The notes under the pieces are model-generated. The model was given only the letters and a program-made list of their open reading frames with translations, was not told the DNA's origin and ran no database searches. A stretch of DNA of 64,000 nucleotides. Origin: Nocardioides sp. HDW12B (GTDB lineage: Bacteria; Actinomycetota; Actinomycetes; Propionibacteriales; Nocardioidaceae). Shown piece by piece: positions 58,818 to 64,000 of the stretch; the stretch's first letter is position 1, and every line of letters begins with the position of its first letter. The stretch covers positions 558,001 to 622,000 of the forward strand of contig NZ_CP049867.1 in assembly GCF_011299595.1 (NCBI RefSeq), written 5' to 3'. Made by a program: the position numbers and the translations under genes.

Positions 58818-59923
58818 GCCGGCGCGGGATCGCCGCGGGGGTGGTGGCCGGTCTCGGCGCCGCCGTCACCACCGGGGTGCTGGTGGACCGCCGGATCGGC
58901 AAGCGGCTCGAGGCCGCGGCCCGCGAGGGCGACGTCGACAACCTCGGCTCCCTGCGCGGCGAGGTGCACCGGATCCGCACCTCCGACGGCCTCGACCTGC
59001 ACGCCGAGGTCGACCCCCGCTCACCCCACGTCGGGGAGGGGACCGAGGAGTACGGCGAGGACGACCTCACGGTGGTGTTCGTCCACGGCTTCGCCCTCAG
59101 CCTCGACTGCTGGCACTTCCAGCGGGCCGCCTTCCGCGGCCGGCACCGGCTGGTCTTCTACGACCAGCGCTCCCACGGCCGCAGCGACCGCTCGGAGAAG
59201 GAGAACGCGACCATCGACCAGTGCGGCGACGACCTGATGCGCGTGCTCGACGAGCTCGCCCCGGGGCCGGTCGTGCTCGTGGGCCACTCCATGGGGGGCA
59301 TGACGATCGTGGCGCTCGCCGAGGAGCACCCGGAGCTGTTCGGCACGCGGGTGGTCGGCGTCGGCCTGGTCTCCACCACCGCGGGCGGGATGCGGGCCCA
59401 CAAGGTCGTCATCAAGTACCTCCCCGACCGTGTCGGCACCACGCTGGTCAAGCAGGGCGTGATGCTGGCCGCGCAGCGCGACCGGCTCCTCGAGCTGCTG
59501 CGCCGCCGCGGATCCGCGGTCGGGCTCAAGCTCACCGACGTCTTCGCCTTCGGCGACCACCCGGTGCCCCCGGCGTACGTCGCCTTCGTCGACGACATGA
59601 TCTCGGCGACGCCGATGTCGGTGCTGCTCGAGTTCATCCCGCAGTTCGACCTGCTCGACAAGTTCCACGTCGTGCGGGCGTTCGAGCGCGTCCCCACCTG
59701 GATCCTGGGCGGGACCGCCGACAAGCTGACCTCCATCGGGCACGCCCGCAAGCTCCACGCCCACATCGACGGCTCGCACCTCGTCGTGCTCGAGGGCGGC
59801 GGGCACATGCCGATCCTGGAGTTCAAGGACGAGGTCAACGCCGCCCTCGATGACCTCCTCGAGGCGGCCGAGCAGCACCGCGCCGGCGGAGGGCAGCCCG
59901 AGCGCGCCCGAGGGGCGTCGTGA
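58814..59923 (+). CDS. Alpha/beta hydrolase
   Basis: The 369-aa protein starts with a hydrophobic segment (SRRGIAAGVVAGLGAAVTTG) and then has an alpha/beta hydrolase core: oxyanion region VVFVHGFALSLDCW, nucleophile elbow LVGHSMGGMTIVAL, acid residue in ILGGTADKLTSI and catalytic His in VVLEGGGHMPILEF. Homologues occupy the same place between alr and tsaE in other actinobacteria. Substrate unknown. It overlaps alr (ATGA) and the next gene (GTGA), so the operon is translationally coupled. Confidence 0.92.
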   Translation: MSRRGIAAGVVAGLGAAVTTGVLVDRRIGKRLEAAAREGDVDNLGSLRGEVHRIRTSDGLDLHAEVDPRSPHVGEGTEEYGEDDLTVVFVHGFALSLDCWHFQRAAFRGRHRLVFYDQRSHGRSDRSEKENATIDQCGDDLMRVLDELAPGPVVLVGHSMGGMTIVALAEEHPELFGTRVVGVGLVSTTAGGMRAHKVVIKYLPDRVGTTLVKQGVMLAAQRDRLLELLRRRGSAVGLKLTDVFAFGDHPVPPAYVAFVDDMISATPMSVLLEFIPQFDLLDKFHVVRAFERVPTWILGGTADKLTSIGHARKLHAHIDGSHLVVLEGGGHMPILEFKDEVNAALDDLLEAAEQHRAGGGQPERARGAS

Positions 59924-60894
59924 CGCAGCCCGAGGCAGCGCCGACGCTCCAGGTGTCCGAGGTCGGCGAGGAGGCCGCCGAGGTCGTCACCGCCCTGATC
60001 CATGCCGGCTTCTCGCACCGACCTGCCCTCGACCCGCCGGCCACGGCGCTCGACGAGACCACCGCCACGGTCGCGGCGGCCCTGCGCGGCGCCGGTGGCC
60101 TGCTGGCCACCCGGGACGGCGAGCCCGTCGGCGCCCTGCTGCTGGACCACGACGGCGACTGGCTGACGCTGCGCCGGGTGTCGGTGGCGCCGCAGGCCCA
60201 GCGCCTCGGCGTCGCCTCCGCCCTCGCGGCGGCCGCCGAGGAGGTGGCCGAGCGTCGCCGGGTGCCGCGGCTGCGCCTCGCGGCGCGCGTCGAGCTGCCC
60301 GCGACGGTGGCGCTGTGGGTCCGGCTCGGCTACCGCGAGATCGACCGCCACGGCCCGCTGCTGACGCTGGCGAAGGAGACGCCGGTGCGTGGCGTTGCCG
60401 AGGACGCCGACGCCACGCGCGAGCTCGGGCGCCGCCTCGCCGGTGGGCTGCGGGCCGGCGACCTGCTGATCCTCACCGGCGACCTCGGGGCCGGCAAGAC
60501 GACGCTGACCCAGGGGCTGGGCGCGGGCCTGGGGGTGCGCGGTCCGGTCACGTCCCCGACGTTCGTGCTCTCCCGGGTGCACCCCTCCGAGGTCGGGGGA
60601 CCGCCGCTGGTCCACGTCGACGCCTACCGGCTCGGCCTCGGGGCCGGCGCGGGGGCGCTCGAGCTCGACGACCTCGACCTGGACCTGTCGCTGGACACCG
60701 CGGTCACGGTGGTCGAGTGGGGCGAGGGTCTGGCCGAGAGGCTCGCCGACGACCGGCTCCACCTGAGCATCCGCCGGGCCACGGGTGGGGCGACCGACGG
60801 TGCGGGCGACGAGGCGACCGAGCAGCGGACCGTCACGCTCACCGCGGTCGGCGCCCGCTGGGTGGGTTCGGACATCCACAGGCTCGTCACCTAA
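59920..60894 (+). CDS. tsaE: GNAT acetyltransferase-TsaE fusion
   Basis: The 324-aa protein joins an N-terminal GNAT domain (about 10-150, SVAPQAQRLGVASALAAAAE) to TsaE (about 155-324), the ATPase of the t6A tRNA modification complex. Walker A is TGDLGAGKTTLTQGL (about 188), with SPTFVLSRVH, HVDAYRLG and VVEWGEGL marking TsaE. Fused forms occur in Nocardioides-type actinobacteria. The two halves may acetylate an unknown substrate and energise t6A synthesis separately. It precedes tsaB by nine bases. Confidence 0.93.
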   Translation: MTQPEAAPTLQVSEVGEEAAEVVTALIHAGFSHRPALDPPATALDETTATVAAALRGAGGLLATRDGEPVGALLLDHDGDWLTLRRVSVAPQAQRLGVASALAAAAEEVAERRRVPRLRLAARVELPATVALWVRLGYREIDRHGPLLTLAKETPVRGVAEDADATRELGRRLAGGLRAGDLLILTGDLGAGKTTLTQGLGAGLGVRGPVTSPTFVLSRVHPSEVGGPPLVHVDAYRLGLGAGAGALELDDLDLDLSLDTAVTVVEWGEGLAERLADDRLHLSIRRATGGATDGAGDEATEQRTVTLTAVGARWVGSDIHRLVT

Positions 60895-60903
60895 TCTCTA
60901 CGG

Positions 60904-61551
60904 GTGCTTCTCGCCCTCGACACCTCGACCCCGCTGGTCGCGGTGGCCCTCCACGACGGTCGGGGCGTCGTCCACCGTGCGGTCAGCGAGGCCCGGATGC
61001 AGCACGGCGAGCAGCTCGGCGTGATGATCGACGCCGCGCTCCGCGCCGTCGGCGCCGACCGCCTCGACCTCACCGGGGTGGCCGTCGGTGTGGGACCGGG
61101 ACCGTTCACCGGCCTGCGGGTCGGCGTGGTCACCGCGCGCGTGCTGTCCCTGGCCCTCGACGTGCCGACGCACGGGGTCAGCAGCCTCGACGTGCTCGCC
61201 GCGGCCGCCGCCGACGAGCAGGCAGCGGGGGGTCAGCCTCCCGAGCCCTTCGTCGCGACCCTCGACGCCCGCCGCAAGGAGCTCTTCTGGGCCTCGTACG
61301 ACGCCACCGGGCAGCGGGTCTCCGACCTGCAGGTGACGCGGCCCGACGACGTACCGGAGGGGTTGGTGGTGGGCGCCGGACCCGTCCTCTACCCCGACGC
61401 GTTCACCCGGGTCGCGGGACCGACCGCGCCCGACGCCGGGGTGCTGGCGCAGGTCGTGCTGGACCGGCGCGCCGAGGTCGTCGCCGCCGAGCCGATCTAC
61501 CTGCGCCGCCCCGACGCGCAGGTGCCCGGCCCGCCGAAGGCCGTGTCGTGA
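60904..61551 (+). CDS. tsaB: t6A complex subunit TsaB
   Basis: The 215-aa protein is a catalytically silent paralogue of TsaD that scaffolds the t6A37 complex with TsaD and TsaE. It shows LLALDTSTPLVAVALHDGRG, GVAVGVGPGPFTGLRVGVVT and TLDARRKELFWASYD. The length is normal. GTG at 60904; its stop overlaps rimI (GTGA). Confidence 0.96.
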   Translation: MLLALDTSTPLVAVALHDGRGVVHRAVSEARMQHGEQLGVMIDAALRAVGADRLDLTGVAVGVGPGPFTGLRVGVVTARVLSLALDVPTHGVSSLDVLAAAAADEQAAGGQPPEPFVATLDARRKELFWASYDATGQRVSDLQVTRPDDVPEGLVVGAGPVLYPDAFTRVAGPTAPDAGVLAQVVLDRRAEVVAAEPIYLRRPDAQVPGPPKAVS

Positions 61552-62099
61552 GCCGCCCGCACGTGAGCATCGAGCAGGCCACCGGCGCCGACGTCGAGGC
61601 CGTGCACGCGCTGGACGACGCCTGCTTCGGCGTCGACGCCTGGTCGCAGGAGTCGGTGCGCACCGCCCTGACCGGACCCCACCGGCACGCCCTGCTGGCG
61701 CACGAGGGCGAGGAGCTCGTCGGCTACGCCATCTCGATGCTGGGCGGCGACGTCCTGGACCTGCAGCGGATCGCGGTCGCCCCCGGGCACCGCCGCAGCG
61801 GCCTGGCCCGGGTGCTCTTCGACCGGCTCTGCCAGGAAGGCGCTGCCGGGCGAGCGCAGCGCCTGATGCTCGAGGTGAGCGAGGCCAACGCCTCGGGTCG
61901 CGCGTTCTACGAGGCCTGCGGGCTGACCGAGGTGGCGCGACGGCCGGCGTACTACCGCGACGGGTCCGCCGCCCTGGTGATGGAGCTGCCGCTCACGCCC
62001 GAGGACGAGGACGTGGTCGAGGCCCACCTCGCCCGGGAGCGGACCGACGTGGCGGAGCTGGCCGAGCTCGCCGAGCGGGAGGAGTGGCGCGATGCGTGA
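61548..62099 (+). CDS. rimI: Ribosomal-protein-alanine N-acetyltransferase RimI-like
   Basis: The 183-aa GNAT protein sits between tsaB and tsaD as in most bacteria. [20 protein letters not shown] is the acetyl-CoA loop and [20 protein letters not shown] the C-terminal motif of RimI. In E. coli RimI acetylates ribosomal protein S18, but the target in actinobacteria may be wider. The last 35 residues are an acidic, helical extension ([20 protein letters not shown]). The end overlaps tsaD by eight bases. Confidence 0.92.
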   Translation: MSRPHVSIEQATGADVEAVHALDDACFGVDAWSQESVRTALTGPHRHALLAHEGEELVGYAISMLGGDVLDLQRIAVAPGHRRSGLARVLFDRLCQEGAAGRAQRLMLEVSEANASGRAFYEACGLTEVARRPAYYRDGSAALVMELPLTPEDEDVVEAHLARERTDVAELAELAEREEWRDA

Positions 62100-63138
62100 C
62101 GAGCCGTTGGTGCTGGGGATCGAGACCTCCTGCGACGAGACCGGCGTCGGGATCGTGCGCGGCCACACCCTGCTCGCCGACGCCGTCGCCTCCTCGGTCG
62201 AGGAGCACGCCCGCTTCGGAGGGGTCGTCCCCGAGGTCGCCTCGCGCGCCCACCTGGAGGCGATGGTGCCGACCATCGAGCGTGCCTGCACGACCGCCGG
62301 GGTCTCCCTGCGCGACGTCGACGCGGTCGCGGTGACGAGCGGCCCCGGCCTGGTCGGGGCGCTGCTGGTGGGCCTGGCCTCGGCCAAGGCGCTGGCGATC
62401 GGGCTCGACAAGCCGTTGTACGGCGTCAACCACCTTTCGGCCCACGTCGCGGTCGACCAGCTCGAGCACGGGCCGCTGCCGGAGCCGTGCCTGGCGATGC
62501 TCGTCAGCGGAGGACACTCCTCGCTGCTGCTGGTCGAGGACGTCACCGGGACCGTGGAGCCCCTGGGCGCCACCATCGACGACGCGGCGGGGGAGGCCTT
62601 CGACAAGGTCGCGCGGCTGCTGGGCCTGCCCTTCCCGGGTGGGCCGCACATCGACCGCGCGGCCGCCTCGGGATCCTCGGTCGCGATCGACTTCCCGCGC
62701 GGGCTGACCTCGCGGCGCGACCTCGAGCGGCACCGGTTCGACTACTCGTTCTCCGGCCTCAAGACCGCCGTCGCCCGCTGGGTCGAGGCCCGCGTCGCCG
62801 CCGGCGAGCCGGTCCCGGTGGCCGACGTCGCGGCGTCCTTCCAGGAGGCCGTCTGCGACGTGCTGACCCGCAAGGCGATCGACGCCGCGGTGGACCGCGG
62901 CGTCGAGGACCTCCTCATCGGGGGCGGGGTGGCGGCCAACTCGCGGCTGCGCGTGATGGCCGAGGAGCGGGCCGCCCGCCACGGCATCCGCGTGCGGGTG
63001 CCCCGACCGGGGCTGTGCACCGACAACGGTGCCATGGTGGCCGCCCTCGGCTCCGAGCTGGTGGCCCGCGGCCGGACCCCGTCGGAGCTGGGCATCGGGG
63101 CCGACTCCAGCCTGCCCGTCACCCAGGTCCTGGCCTGA
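62092..63138 (+). CDS. tsaD: tRNA N6-adenosine threonylcarbamoyltransferase TsaD
   Basis: The 348-aa enzyme transfers threonylcarbamoyl to A37 of ANN-decoding tRNAs. It has [17 protein letters not shown], the metal-binding His pair in [16 protein letters not shown]-type [30 protein letters not shown] and the Asp of [19 protein letters not shown] 62092 lies inside the rimI end. With tsaB and tsaE in the same operon, the t6A set here lacks only tsaC, expected elsewhere. Confidence 0.98.
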   Translation: MRDEPLVLGIETSCDETGVGIVRGHTLLADAVASSVEEHARFGGVVPEVASRAHLEAMVPTIERACTTAGVSLRDVDAVAVTSGPGLVGALLVGLASAKALAIGLDKPLYGVNHLSAHVAVDQLEHGPLPEPCLAMLVSGGHSSLLLVEDVTGTVEPLGATIDDAAGEAFDKVARLLGLPFPGGPHIDRAAASGSSVAIDFPRGLTSRRDLERHRFDYSFSGLKTAVARWVEARVAAGEPVPVADVAASFQEAVCDVLTRKAIDAAVDRGVEDLLIGGGVAANSRLRVMAEERAARHGIRVRVPRPGLCTDNGAMVAALGSELVARGRTPSELGIGADSSLPVTQVLA

Positions 63139-63148
63139 GCCATCTCCC

Positions 63149-64000
63149 TCAGGGGGTGGTCTCCAGGTGCACGTCGGAGACGTAGGGGTCGGAGCTCTCG
63201 TAGTCCCCGCCGCGCACGGCCGAGAACTCGCCGGTGACGCTCAGCTGCATCGTCCGCCACGTGCCGGCCTGCGCGACCGACATCACCACCTGGTCGGACT
63301 CGTTCCACTCCCTCTGAGCCACGAACGCCTGGGTCCTGCGGTTGTTGACCAGCGACGTGACCACCTCGCCGGTGGCCGCGTCGAGGATCGCGATCGACGA
63401 GCTGCCGGCACCGTCACCCTGGGGGTCGACGCCCATCACCCACCTCCCGCTGGGGCTGAAGACCAGTCCCGCGTAGTCGCACGTGCGCCAGAGCGGGCGC
63501 TGGGAGCCGGCCGCGACGACGCCGCTGCACGACCCGTAGTCCTCGACCTTGATCATGCCGGCGACGCGGCCGTCCGCGGCGACCGAGTTGACCCAGGCCA
63601 GCCCGGGCGTCACGGCGACGTCGCCCTGGGACGTGACGGTGAGGCTCTCGACCCGGTCCTGCCGGTTGAGGTGCACGACGCAGCCGTCGTCGGCCCCCGG
63701 GGTGCACGACCCCGTGGCGTCGATCGCGGCGACGAAGACCGTCCCCTCGGCCCGGTAGATCTCCTGGGGCTCACCTCCGTCGACCAGCGTCACGACCCGG
63801 TTGTCCGGGTCCGACCAGGCCACGACGGCGCCGTCACGCGAGACGGACAGCCCGCCGTCGCCGGCCGCGTAGGTGGCGTCGACGGCACCGGTCGCGTCGA
63901 CGCGGTCGGCGACGAGGTCGGAGCCGTCGGAGCGGATCGCGACCCACCCGCTGCCCAGCGGCACGACCGACTGGTAGTCGGCCTCGACGGCCACCGGGCT
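63149..64000 (-). CDS. Secreted/propeller-like protein, 5' end outside window
   Basis: The visible part (284 codons) is open through the right edge, so the start is not seen; the GTG at 63994 is probably internal. The sequence has repeated beta-blade patterns (GDGGLSVSRDGAVVAWSDPD, YAGLVFSPSGRWVMGVDPQG, SSSIAILDAATGEVVTSLVN, RTMQLSVTGEFSAVRGGDYE) like WD40/YVTN propellers, with Cys pairs (SCTPGADDGCVV, YGSCSG, RTCDY) suggesting an exported protein. It ends ten bases before tsaD and faces it. Related actinobacterial genes are next to SigE-like sigma factors, which cannot be checked here. Confidence 0.65.
   Translation of the reverse strand, partial: SPVAVEADYQSVVPLGSGWVAIRSDGSDLVADRVDATGAVDATYAAGDGGLSVSRDGAVVAWSDPDNRVVTLVDGGEPQEIYRAEGTVFVAAIDATGSCTPGADDGCVVHLNRQDRVESLTVTSQGDVAVTPGLAWVNSVAADGRVAGMIKVEDYGSCSGVVAAGSQRPLWRTCDYAGLVFSPSGRWVMGVDPQGDGAGSSSIAILDAATGEVVTSLVNNRRTQAFVAQREWNESDQVVMSVAQAGTWRTMQLSVTGEFSAVRGGDYESSDPYVSDVHLETTP

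Overview
The window is high-GC DNA with frequent GTG starts, many 4-bp stop/start overlaps (GTGA, ATGA) and typical actinobacterial gene order. The content best fits a Nocardioides-like member of the Nocardioidaceae (inference from gene order and protein style; no 16S rRNA gene is present). Most of the window is vertically inherited housekeeping DNA.

Layout. 1-6.4 kb: the 5' end of a secreted carbohydrate-binding protein with a long Pro-Thr linker, a stand-alone LigD-type polymerase, rplY-pth, an exopolysaccharide glycosyl-phosphotransferase and cysQ. Two divergently placed surface-polysaccharide genes share a DosR-like GGGACC-TT-GGTCCC operator. 6.6-17.2 kb: mfd, a SurA-like lipoprotein, mazG, eno, a DivIC/FtsB protein, DUF501, ppx, a family 5 uracil-DNA glycosylase, an ACT regulator and def. 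These are followed by a tRNA with a UAA anticodon but a short, class I variable loop. 17.4-25.2 kb: accessory metabolism (GH2 glycosidase, PPK2, BI-1 membrane protein, secreted beta-propeller, SGNH hydrolase). 25.5-34.5 kb: the alpha ribosomal operon (infA, rpmJ, rpsM, rpsK, rpsD, rpoA, rplQ), interrupted before truA by a YczE-like gene and ppdK. 34.6-41.6 kb: lipoprotein sortase with MOSC protein, a sigma-like/membrane fusion, an ABC-F ATPase carrying an internal REP-like insert, an NYN nuclease and citrate synthase. 41.8-51.5 kb: rplM-rpsI-glmM, GNAT, DUF389, coaA/glmS (divergent), acpS and bifunctional nnr. 57.6-63.1 kb: alr, alpha/beta hydrolase, GNAT-TsaE fusion, tsaB, rimI and tsaD (the t6A tRNA modification set). 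The right edge cuts a partial secreted or propeller-like gene.

The most unusual part is 51.6-55.9 kb, inserted between nnr and alr, which are normally close in actinobacteria. It holds eight small, mostly unrecognised single genes. Each is separated from the next by a copy of one family of about 45-60 bp imperfect inverted repeats, all in the same orientation, whose arms change together. This has the architecture of an integron cassette array without an integrase (CALIN-like), but the ends do not match canonical attC core sites. The cassette genes look more AT-rich, mostly lack Shine-Dalgarno sequences, and at least six of the eight contain an in-frame TTA codon; I noticed none in the housekeeping genes I read. 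A DUF222/HNH endonuclease gene borders the array. Whether the odd UAA tRNA and the TTA-bearing cassettes are functionally linked is speculation worth testing.
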